From the NCBI RefSeq assembly GCF_000746205.1, contig NZ_JQKV01000002.1:124001-188000 (forward strand): a stretch of DNA of 64,000 nt, read 5' to 3'. The notes beneath the pieces were generated by a model. That model saw only the letters and a program-made list of their open reading frames with translations, ran no database searches and had not been told where the DNA came from. This stretch comes from Halorubrum sp. BV1 (GTDB lineage Archaea; Halobacteriota; Halobacteria; Halobacteriales; Haloferacaceae). Below are positions 34,520-42,019 of this stretch, piece after piece. A program made the position numbers and the translations under genes. Each line of letters opens with the position of its first letter. Position 1 is the first letter of the stretch.

Positions 34520-35908
34520 TCAGGCGTCGTCCGCGCTCTCGGGTTCGTCCGCGCTCCCGGAATCGGCCGCGCTCTCAGAATCGGCCGCGCTCTCGGAATC
34601 GGCCGCGCTGTCGCAGTCGCTCGGTCCCTCCAGCACGAACTCCGCGAGCGTCGGGACGAACGTCCCGATGTCGGTGACCATCCCGACCGCCTGCGCCGAC
34701 CCCCGGTCGAGGAGTTGCGTGACCGTCGCGGGGTTGATGTCGACGCAGACGGTCTTCGTCGTCGACGGGAGGCAGTTTCCGACCGCGACGGAGTGCAGCA
34801 GCGTCGCGAGCATGATCACGATGTCCGCTTCGTGGGCCTGCTCGCGGATCGCGTTCTGTGCTTCGATCGCGTCGGTGATCGTGTCGGGGAGCGGACCGTC
34901 GTCGCGGATCGATCCCGCGAGCACGGTGTCGACGTCGTTTTCGACGCACTGGTACATCACGCCCTCCGTGAGTATCCCCTCGTCGACGGCGGCTTCGATC
35001 CCACCCGCACGGATGATCTCCGAGATCGTCCAGATGTGGTGTTTGTGTCCCTTCCGTGGGTGTTCGAGCGTCTCGACGTCCATCCCGAGCGAGGTCCCGT
35101 ACAGCGACCGCTCGATATCGTGGGTGGCGAAGCCGTTGCCGGCCGAGAGCGCGTCGACGTAGCCCGCCTCGACGAGGGCTGCGAGCGCGTCGCCCGCGCC
35201 CGAGTGGATCACCGCGGGGCCGGCGACGACCATCACGTTCCCGCCGCGCTCGCTCACCCCCCGCAGTTCCTCCGCGACCTCTCGGATCGTGGACTCCGAG
35301 GGGCGCTCGGCAGAGACCCCGCCCTGCATGAACCCGAACGCGCCGCCGCCGCTCCGGGGGCGCTCCGGGGGCCGAACGCGGATTCCGGACTGGTCGGTCG
35401 CGACGAGGTCGCCCTCCTCGACCGCGTTGAGGACCTTCGTGTACGCCCGCGGGCCGTCTGCGGCTCCGTCTTCTCTGTCTTCCTCGTCCACATCTCCCTC
35501 GCCCGCGTCCACATCCGGCCCGGGTTCGACCACGAGCGCGCAGTCCATCTCGATGCGCTCGACCTCGATCCACTCGCCGTCGTACAGCACCTCGGTCGGG
35601 TGGTTCGTCGTGGAGTAGAAGTTCGGCGGGACGACCCTGTCGGCCGGCGCGGCGACGAGCTCGACGTCACTCGGATCGTCGAGGACCGCGCCGTTCTGGT
35701 GCAGTTCGTGGAGGATGGCCCGCAGCGTCTCCGCGTCGTCGGCCGTGACGGTCAGCCGGCAGTACGACTCCTCGGTCTCGTGTTTCCCCACGTCGAACTG
35801 CTCGACGTCGAAGGAGCCGCCTAGATCCATCACCGCGCCGAAGCAGCGCTGGAGCGTGCCGCTGTCGATGATGTGGCCCTCCAGTTCGACGGTTCGCGAG
35901 TGGGTCAT
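34520..35908 (-). CDS. LOR/SDH bifunctional-enzyme-like protein (TIGR00300 type)
   Basis: The 462-residue protein begins with an ACT-like domain (VELEGHIIDSGTLQRCFGAV) and carries an NAD-type core with VMVVAGPAVIHSGAGDALAA, then GTSLGMDVETLEHPRKGHKH and VAVGNCLPSTTKTVCVDINP. These segments match the family annotated as LOR/SDH conserved domain, of which a Methanococcus member has ornithine cyclodeaminase activity. An acidic insert (about residues 131-150) and a repeated Ser/Ala/Asp/Glu tail (SESAADSESAADSGSADEP) are specific to this protein. The tail follows a 21-base repeat around 34556-34615. Confidence 0.88.
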   Translation of the reverse strand: MTHSRTVELEGHIIDSGTLQRCFGAVMDLGGSFDVEQFDVGKHETEESYCRLTVTADDAETLRAILHELHQNGAVLDDPSDVELVAAPADRVVPPNFYSTTNHPTEVLYDGEWIEVERIEMDCALVVEPGPDVDAGEGDVDEEDREDGAADGPRAYTKVLNAVEEGDLVATDQSGIRVRPPERPRSGGGAFGFMQGGVSAERPSESTIREVAEELRGVSERGGNVMVVAGPAVIHSGAGDALAALVEAGYVDALSAGNGFATHDIERSLYGTSLGMDVETLEHPRKGHKHHIWTISEIIRAGGIEAAVDEGILTEGVMYQCVENDVDTVLAGSIRDDGPLPDTITDAIEAQNAIREQAHEADIVIMLATLLHSVAVGNCLPSTTKTVCVDINPATVTQLLDRGSAQAVGMVTDIGTFVPTLAEFVLEGPSDCDSAADSESAADSESAADSGSADEPESADDA

Positions 35909-35985
35909 ACGCCCCCGTCTCGCCCCGGAGAGAAACCGGTTTCCACCTCGGCGTCACGGACTCGTTCGGCCCACACCGAGGCCGA

Positions 35986-37818
35986 TCAGGCCAGTCCGAG
36001 CGCCGAGAGGATCTGGGTACCGAAGATCATCGCGACCAGCCCGGCGAGCATGACCAGCCCGGAGGAGACCGTGATCGTCCGAACTGCGGCGTGGCGGTTC
36101 GAGACGGGCGTCCGGCTGACGACCGCCTCGGCGACCATCCGGAGGATCCGTCCGCCGTCGAGCGGGAACGCCGGCAGGCAGTTGAACAGCGCGAGCTGAA
36201 CGTTTATCCAGCCGGTCCAGAACAGGAGGTTCGCCAAGAGGAACGTTCCGCCGCCGAGGGCCGCGAACGCGCCGTCGACAACGTAGAAGTTGGTCAAATG
36301 GCCCGTGAACCCCGCGAAGTTGTACGGGAGTCCGAACAGACTGCCGAGCGGGAGAAGCAGCGCGACGAACGCGAGCCCGAGCGGCGACCCGTTCAGCCCG
36401 CCGATCGGAACCCCACTGGCTCCGGCCTCGCCGCCGTCGCCGCCGAGCAGTTCGAGGTACGCGCCCGCCGGGTACTCGGAGACGCCGAAGTCGTCGAGGG
36501 CGAGTCCGCTCGCGCCCGGGAACACCGAGACGCCGATGAATCCGCCGTCGCGGTTCGGGTGCGGGTCGAGTTCGACGTCGTAGCTCACGCGCTCGCCGTC
36601 GCCGTCGTACGCGACGACCTCGACGGTCTCGCCGGGCTCGCGCTCCGAGAGCACCGCCGAGAGTCCGTCGTCGTCGTGGACGCGCTCGCCGTCGATGGCG
36701 ACGATGGTCATCGGTTCCCCGACCGTCGCGCCCGCCTCGGCGATGGGGCCGTCAGACTGCGCCGCGAGGGCGTACGCTCCAATCGGTATCTCTGCGGTCA
36801 CTGGGTCGCTCTCGTTACCCCCGGTGACCGTCACGGTGGCGCGCTCGGCGTCGCCAACCGCCTCGACGAACGCACCCTCGGTCGCCACCGACCCTCCGTT
36901 CACCGACTCGACGGCGTACGGCTCACCCTCGACGGTGATCCCGAGGGGATTCCCGCCGGCGGTGCCGACGATCTGGAGGTTCCGATCGACTTCGACGGTC
37001 CGCTCGCCGTCGCCGTCGTCTGCGGTCACGGTCACCGTCTCGCCGGCGTCGGTGAGGGCGGCCTCGAACTCGTCTGCGGTGTCGACCGGCGTGCCGGCGA
37101 CCTCGACAAGCCGATCGCCCTGCGCGATGTCGGCCGCGGCCGCCGGCGACCCGGGATTCACCTCGCCGACGGCGTAGCCGGGAGCCGGGGAGACAGCACC
37201 GACCACCGGACCGAAAAGCAGCGCGAACGCGAGGATGGTCACGACCGTGTTGGCGGTGACGCCGGCGGCGAACATCCGCGAGCGAGCCCCGCGAGAGGCC
37301 TCCTGAGTCGCCTCCTCGTCCGGCTCGACGAACGCCCCCACGGGCAACAGCGCGAAGAACACGAGTCCCATCGACTCGATGTCGATCCCCTCGACACGAC
37401 AGAGGAGTCCGTGTGCGCCCTCGTGGACGACCATCGCGATCGCGAGGCCGGCGAGGATCTCCGGGGCGACGGACAGCGGGAGGAACTCGTTGACGCCGGG
37501 GATGATGAGGAAGTTCTGTGGCTGTTGGATCGCGGCGGGCTGGGCGGTGTCGAGCGTCGTGCGCGCGGAGTTGATGATGAGCACGAACGAGCCGACCATC
37601 GCGACGAGCGCGCCGCCGAGCCCGAGGTTCGCGATCGCCCGCCAGAGCCGTTTCGGACGGGCGAGTCGGTCGAGGAATATCCGCCCGCGGAGGGTGCGAA
37701 GCGTCAGTATCGGGCCGGAGACGCGGATCGAGTCGGGGAGCACGCCGCGATCGTCGAGCCACAGCATGGCCGCGGAGTACGCGAGGACCCCCGTGAGGAC
37801 CCAAAACAGCGTGTTCAT
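35986..37818 (-). CDS. Site-2 protease family protein (M50) with two PDZ domains
   Basis: The 610-residue membrane metalloprotease has the zinc motif HEGAH (His132, Glu133, His136), several membrane helices, a soluble region with two PDZ-like units (VNPGSPAAAADIAQGDRLVE; GPIAEAGATVGEPMTIVAID) and the third zinc ligand in LPAFPLDGGRILRMV near residue 555. Such proteases cut within membranes to release regulators. The ATG at 37818 was chosen; the frame continues to 37947 in another promoter region. The downstream membrane protein at 37973 is on the opposite strand. Confidence 0.92.
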   Translation of the reverse strand: MNTLFWVLTGVLAYSAAMLWLDDRGVLPDSIRVSGPILTLRTLRGRIFLDRLARPKRLWRAIANLGLGGALVAMVGSFVLIINSARTTLDTAQPAAIQQPQNFLIIPGVNEFLPLSVAPEILAGLAIAMVVHEGAHGLLCRVEGIDIESMGLVFFALLPVGAFVEPDEEATQEASRGARSRMFAAGVTANTVVTILAFALLFGPVVGAVSPAPGYAVGEVNPGSPAAAADIAQGDRLVEVAGTPVDTADEFEAALTDAGETVTVTADDGDGERTVEVDRNLQIVGTAGGNPLGITVEGEPYAVESVNGGSVATEGAFVEAVGDAERATVTVTGGNESDPVTAEIPIGAYALAAQSDGPIAEAGATVGEPMTIVAIDGERVHDDDGLSAVLSEREPGETVEVVAYDGDGERVSYDVELDPHPNRDGGFIGVSVFPGASGLALDDFGVSEYPAGAYLELLGGDGGEAGASGVPIGGLNGSPLGLAFVALLLPLGSLFGLPYNFAGFTGHLTNFYVVDGAFAALGGGTFLLANLLFWTGWINVQLALFNCLPAFPLDGGRILRMVAEAVVSRTPVSNRHAAVRTITVSSGLVMLAGLVAMIFGTQILSALGLA

Positions 37819-37972
37819 GCCGAGGTGATCCGTGTCGGCCGGGTGTAAGGCGTTCGGTTGTCGAAGTCGATCTGAGCGCTTGTCCGGCTTTCCGGAACGA
37901 CGCGACGGAGGCCCTCGTCGATATTCGACCGCGAACTCAACACCCAAGTACCCGGCGGATCAACGGCCGGAT

Positions 37973-38212
37973 ATGCTAGCGCTCGTTGACTTCGTTTCCC
38001 GACTCGTCGGCGACGTCGGACGGTTCGTGGACATCTTCCTGAACGACCTCATTCTGGGTGCCGGAGACCCCATCTCGGCGCTCCTCGTCGTCGTCGGACA
38101 GGTGCTTCTCGTCTCGTCTGTAGCCGTGCTCGGGTACGCCGCGGTCGGCGCGCTCCTCGGCGAGATCGGCGTCACGCTCCCGTCGCTCGGCGGCCGCGGC
38201 CCGGCAGAATAA
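37973..38212 (+). CDS. Small membrane protein of unknown function
   Basis: The 79-residue protein is mostly one hydrophobic stretch (ISALLVVVGQVLLVSSVAVLGYAAVG) after an amphipathic start (MLALVDFVSRLVGDVGRFVD), ending in SLGGRGPAE. I do not recognise a family. It is divergent from the site-2 protease, whose ATG lies 155 bases away. A small protein next to such a protease could be a substrate or modulator, but nothing in the sequence shows it. Confidence 0.7.
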   Translation: MLALVDFVSRLVGDVGRFVDIFLNDLILGAGDPISALLVVVGQVLLVSSVAVLGYAAVGALLGEIGVTLPSLGGRGPAE

Positions 38213-38247
38213 CGACCCTGAATCAGTCGTCGACGTGACGGCCAAAG

Positions 38248-39990
38248 TCAGTCGTCGGCGTCGACGGGAGGCGTTTCGGCGGTCGCGCTCGCGCTCGCGG
38301 ATGGACCGCCCGCCTCCGACGTGTCCGACGCGTCCGGCACGGTGAACCCGTCGAGCGTCGCGCGGAGCTCGTCCGACTGATCGGAGAGCCCGTGGACGCG
38401 GCGAGTCACCTCGGAGACGGTGGCGGTCTGTTCTTCCGCGGCCGCGGCCACGTTCTCGGATTCGGTGGCCGTCTGTCGGCTGACGGTCGCGATCTCGTCG
38501 ACCATGTCGACGACCTCCTGTGTCGTCCGCGCCTGGTCGTCGGTCGCGTCGCTTATCTCTTGGACCGTCTCGTCGACGGTCGTCACGTCCTCGACGACCT
38601 CCTCGAACTCGCGGAGCGTCTCCTCTATCGTCTCGACCGACGCCGACACCTGCGACTCCATCGCGTCCACGTCGCGAGCCGTCCCCGCGGACGCTTCCTG
38701 CACCTCGTCGATCCGCCCGGAGATCTCGGCCGCCTCGGCGCGCGTCTCCTCGGCGAGCGCCTTCACCTCGTCTGCGACGACCGCGAACCCGTCGCCGGAG
38801 CCGTCGGCTCGGGCCGCCTCGATGGAGGCGTTCAGCGCGAGCAGGTTGGTCTCCTCCGCGATGTCGTCGATCACGGCCGCGATCTCGTCGATCTCGCCGA
38901 CTCGGTCGACGAGATCGTCCACCGCCGTCGCGGTCTCGCCGATTCGGGCTTCGAGCGTCTCCAGTTCCTCGATGGCCTCGGCCGCCTCCTCGCGGCCCGC
39001 CTGGCCGCGCTCGGCGGCGTTGCGAGCGGTCCGCGCCGCGTCATCGGCCGACGCCGCGATCTCCTCGACCGTCGCCGAGAGCGTGCTCATCTCGCCGGAG
39101 ACGGACTCCAACTGCGCCGTCTGGTCGGCCGCGCCGTCGGAGATCTCCTGGACCGAGCGCGCCACCTCCTCGCTCGCGCCGTCGACCTCGTCCATGCTCG
39201 CGCGCACCTCGTCGCTCGTGGCGGCCACGTCGCCCGTGAACGACTGAACGTCGCCGACGGTACCGCCGAGCGTGGCGACGAGTCGGTTGTAGTTCTCGAC
39301 GAGCTCCGCATATCGGTCTTCGTCCGTCGCCAGCGCGTCGGCGTCGATCGTCGCCGTGAGGTCGCCGTCGCGGGCGCGTTCCGTGGCGTCGTCGAACGCG
39401 TCGACGAGCGACTCAAGCTCCGTCGTGTACGACTCCAGGTTCGTCGCCATGAGCGAGAGCGACTCGCCGAACGCCCCCGGGACGTCCTCGTCGAGTGCGG
39501 GATCGTCGAACGACTGCGTGGCGAGCGCCTCCGCCTGCGCCGACACGGTCGTGAGGTACGCCTGCACTTCGGCAAACGAGTTCACGAGGTTGCCGATCTC
39601 GTCTGGCTGGTCGCCGCCGACGAGCGCGAGACCGTCTCTCGCGGCGTCTTCGTCCGATTCGAGTGCATGCACGTCGCCGGCCGCGATCGCGTCGGCTCCG
39701 GCTTCGAGCCGGCGTATCGGTGCGACGAAGTCGCGACGAACGATGAGGAGAGTGTTGTAGATCGCGACGACCGCGCCCACGAAGAGCCCGCCCGAGACGA
39801 CGTACAGCGCGGTCCCGGAGAGCGCGAACGGCGCGAGGAAGATCCCGACGGTGACGAGGAACTGGATCCCCACTGCCGCGACGACCTTCCGCTCTATCGA
39901 TTCGTCGACGCCGAGGTGGTCCATTGTTCGCCACAGCGCGGACTCATATCTCCCGCGGAGTCCCGAGCGGCGCTGCCGTGTGGTCGACAT
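38248..39990 (-). CDS. Methyl-accepting chemotaxis-type transducer without extracellular domain
   Basis: The 580-residue protein has two close membrane helices (VAAVGIQFLVTVGIFLAPFAL and LYVVSGGLFVGAVVAIYNTLL), two HAMP-like segments, a long coiled coil and the signalling tip EETNLLALNASIEAARADGS. The external loop is only a few residues, so it cannot bind an outside ligand. Proteins of this plan include MpcT of Halobacterium, which responds to membrane potential, but I cannot say this one does. The 26-base tandem repeats at 40079-40151 sit 90-160 bases before its ATG. Confidence 0.92.
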   Translation of the reverse strand: MSTTRQRRSGLRGRYESALWRTMDHLGVDESIERKVVAAVGIQFLVTVGIFLAPFALSGTALYVVSGGLFVGAVVAIYNTLLIVRRDFVAPIRRLEAGADAIAAGDVHALESDEDAARDGLALVGGDQPDEIGNLVNSFAEVQAYLTTVSAQAEALATQSFDDPALDEDVPGAFGESLSLMATNLESYTTELESLVDAFDDATERARDGDLTATIDADALATDEDRYAELVENYNRLVATLGGTVGDVQSFTGDVAATSDEVRASMDEVDGASEEVARSVQEISDGAADQTAQLESVSGEMSTLSATVEEIAASADDAARTARNAAERGQAGREEAAEAIEELETLEARIGETATAVDDLVDRVGEIDEIAAVIDDIAEETNLLALNASIEAARADGSGDGFAVVADEVKALAEETRAEAAEISGRIDEVQEASAGTARDVDAMESQVSASVETIEETLREFEEVVEDVTTVDETVQEISDATDDQARTTQEVVDMVDEIATVSRQTATESENVAAAAEEQTATVSEVTRRVHGLSDQSDELRATLDGFTVPDASDTSEAGGPSASASATAETPPVDADD

Positions 39991-40078
39991 ACCGGACGCT
40001 CCGCGAACACGGGTAATGAATGTCGTGGCGAAGTTCTCAAGATCGATTCTCGATTCCTACACGGTGAGAACTCCCTAT

Positions 40079-40151
40079 GCACGCAATCGATTGACAACGT
40101 TGGTGCAGGTAATGGATTAACAACGTTGGTGCACGCAATCGATTGACAACG
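40079..40151. repeat. 26-bp tandem repeat, 2.8 copies, with palindromes
   Basis: Units lie at 40079-40104, 40105-40130 and 40131-40151 (partial). Each carries CAACGTTG-type and CAATCGATTG-type palindromic halves; the middle unit differs at six positions. It lies between the end of the Mer-like gene and the start of the transducer. The array has no spacers, so it is not a CRISPR. Confidence 0.85.
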
Positions 40152-40162
40152 ATTGAGCCGGC

Positions 40163-41146
40163 TCAGAACGCCCCGTCGACCGCTTCGGCGGCGAGGTCGA
40201 CGGCGGCCTCCAGATCGGGGCCGAGCGGCGATCCGACCACGAGGCCGTCGGCGTGCTCGGCGAGCGACTCGGCGCGCTCGCGGACCGTCTCGGGGGTGCC
40301 GGCCAGACAGAACGCGTCGATCATCGCGGGCGTCACGCGCTCGAAGGCGGCGGAGAACTCGCCCGCGGAGACGTGCTCGCCGATCGCCGCGGCGGCGTCG
40401 GGGTCGATCCCGTGGCGGTCCAGCACGGGCGGGGCCGCGCCGCCGGCGATGAACGCGACCGGCGGACGGGCGGCCTCGCGAGCGGCCGCCTCCTCTTCCG
40501 CGACCGACACCGAAGCGTACGCGATCAAATCGAACTCCCCCCGGTGGTCCGGGCGGTCCGCGAGTCCGTCGTCGACCTGATCGCGAGCCCACGCCAGATC
40601 CGCCGGGTGCGAGCCGTTGTACAGCAGGCCGTCGGCGTGTTTCGCCGCCATCCGACACATGTGCGGGCCCTCGCCGCCGACGTGGACCGGAATCGACGCG
40701 CCCTGCGGCGGCTCGTAGTTGAGTCCGGCCTCGCTGGCGTCGAAGGTTCCGTCGCGGTCGACGCGCTCGCCGGCCCACAGCCGCTGGGCCGTCTTGAACG
40801 CCTCCAACACGGGGCGGAGCCCGCGCTGGTCTTCGAGCCCGAGGTTCCGGAGGGTCGAGGGATCGCCGGGACCGATACCGAAGACGGCGCGCCCCTCCGA
40901 GAGTTCGTCGAGCGTGGCAACCCGCGAGGCGAGTGTGACGGGATGCGTCTCGTAGGGGTTGGCGACGCCGGGACCGAGCCGGACGGTCTCCGTGGCCGTC
41001 GCGAGTTGTGAGAGGAACGCCCACGGGTCGCGGTTGTTGTAGTGACACGTCGAGTAGACGGCGTCGTAGCCGGCCGCCTCGGCGCGGACGCCGAGATCGA
41101 CGAGGCGATGCAAGTCGTGTTCGGGGGTGAGTTCGATTCCGAGCAT
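40163..41146 (-). CDS. mer: F420-dependent methylene-tetrahydromethanopterin reductase-like (LLM) protein
   Basis: The 327-residue bacterial-luciferase-like TIM barrel begins MLGIELTPEHDLHRLVDLGV and shows ETVRLGPGVANPYETHPVTL (F420-binding region), FGIGPGDPSTLRNLGLED and PVHVGGEGPHMCRMAAKHAD. These fit Mer and its haloarchaeal relatives, which use coenzyme F420 to interconvert methylene- and methyl-pterin. It is followed upstream in the transcript by cofE only 10 bases away, linking the two to F420. Other LLM oxidoreductases share the fold, so the substrate is inferred. Confidence 0.87.
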   Translation of the reverse strand: MLGIELTPEHDLHRLVDLGVRAEAAGYDAVYSTCHYNNRDPWAFLSQLATATETVRLGPGVANPYETHPVTLASRVATLDELSEGRAVFGIGPGDPSTLRNLGLEDQRGLRPVLEAFKTAQRLWAGERVDRDGTFDASEAGLNYEPPQGASIPVHVGGEGPHMCRMAAKHADGLLYNGSHPADLAWARDQVDDGLADRPDHRGEFDLIAYASVSVAEEEAAAREAARPPVAFIAGGAAPPVLDRHGIDPDAAAAIGEHVSAGEFSAAFERVTPAMIDAFCLAGTPETVRERAESLAEHADGLVVGSPLGPDLEAAVDLAAEAVDGAF

Positions 41147-41155
41147 GGTCGGTGA

Positions 41156-41911
41156 TTACGCCTGAAACTGCCACTCGCGCAGCGCCTGTCGGACGAAGTC
41201 GCCCTCGACCTCGCGGAAGTGGTTCTCAGAGCCGTCGTGGTCGCCGAACGTCCAGCCGCGGACGACGACGACCGGGGTGCCGCCCGCGCCCTCGCCGGCG
41301 ACGAGGTTGGCGGCCGCGGCCAGCTCGTCGATCACGTTCTGGACGGTGACGCCCATCTCGCGGCCGTCACGGTCGCGCTCGCCGCGCCAGTCGCGGCTCG
41401 CCGGCAACCCCGCCCAGCCGATCGCGACGCCGCGCTGGCCGTGGCGGAACGGTCGACCGCAGGTGTCGCTGACGATCACGCGGTCCGCCGCCAGCCCCTC
41501 GCGGATCCGGGCCGCGCTCTCCGAGGGGCGCTCGGGGAGGAGAAGCAGGTCGCCGTCGGGGACGTTCGACCGGTCGATTCCGGCGTTGACGCCGACGTGA
41601 CCGAACCGGGTCGCCGTGAGGAGGAACGGGGCCTCCATGATCAGCTCGGTCGACTCCTCGATAACGGCCTGTGCGAACCGCGGATCCTTCTCGTCGCCGG
41701 AGATCTCGGCGAGGCGGTCGGCCACCTCGGTCGCCCGCGGGGACGGCGGGAAGTCGTCGAGGTCGAAGACGCGACCCTCGGCCTTGGAGACGACGGTGCT
41801 CGCGACGACGACCACGTCGTCTTCTCGGAGTTCGGCGCGCTCGCCGATCATGGCCGCGAGATCGTCTCCCTCCCGGATCTCCGGGAGGTCGGGCACCGCG
41901 AACAGCTCCAT
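41156..41911 (-). CDS. cofE: F420-0:gamma-glutamyl ligase
   Basis: The 251-residue enzyme adds glutamates to coenzyme F420 using GTP. Signature segments are DDVVVVASTVVSKAEGRVFD, ELIMEAPFLLTATRFGHVGVNAGID, IVSDTCGRPFRHGQRGVAIG and AAAANLVAGEGAGGTPVVVV. The start ATG 41911 (MELFAVPDLPEI) is more likely than the one three codons earlier. Only 10 bases separate its stop from the Mer-like gene, so they are probably co-transcribed. Confidence 0.95.
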   Translation of the reverse strand: MELFAVPDLPEIREGDDLAAMIGERAELREDDVVVVASTVVSKAEGRVFDLDDFPPSPRATEVADRLAEISGDEKDPRFAQAVIEESTELIMEAPFLLTATRFGHVGVNAGIDRSNVPDGDLLLLPERPSESAARIREGLAADRVIVSDTCGRPFRHGQRGVAIGWAGLPASRDWRGERDRDGREMGVTVQNVIDELAAAANLVAGEGAGGTPVVVVRGWTFGDHDGSENHFREVEGDFVRQALREWQFQA

Positions 41912-42019
41912 ACACGACACTGCGCCTCGGCGACGAAAAACCCCGCCGGTACCGGGACGGTTTGACGGTAGTCGGGAGCCGTCACAGCGGCGCGGCGGCA
42001 GCGGTCGGGCGCGCGGCGC

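Noticed and set aside
40079..40151. Possible CRISPR array
   Set aside because: The units are directly adjacent, without spacers, and no cas genes are near.
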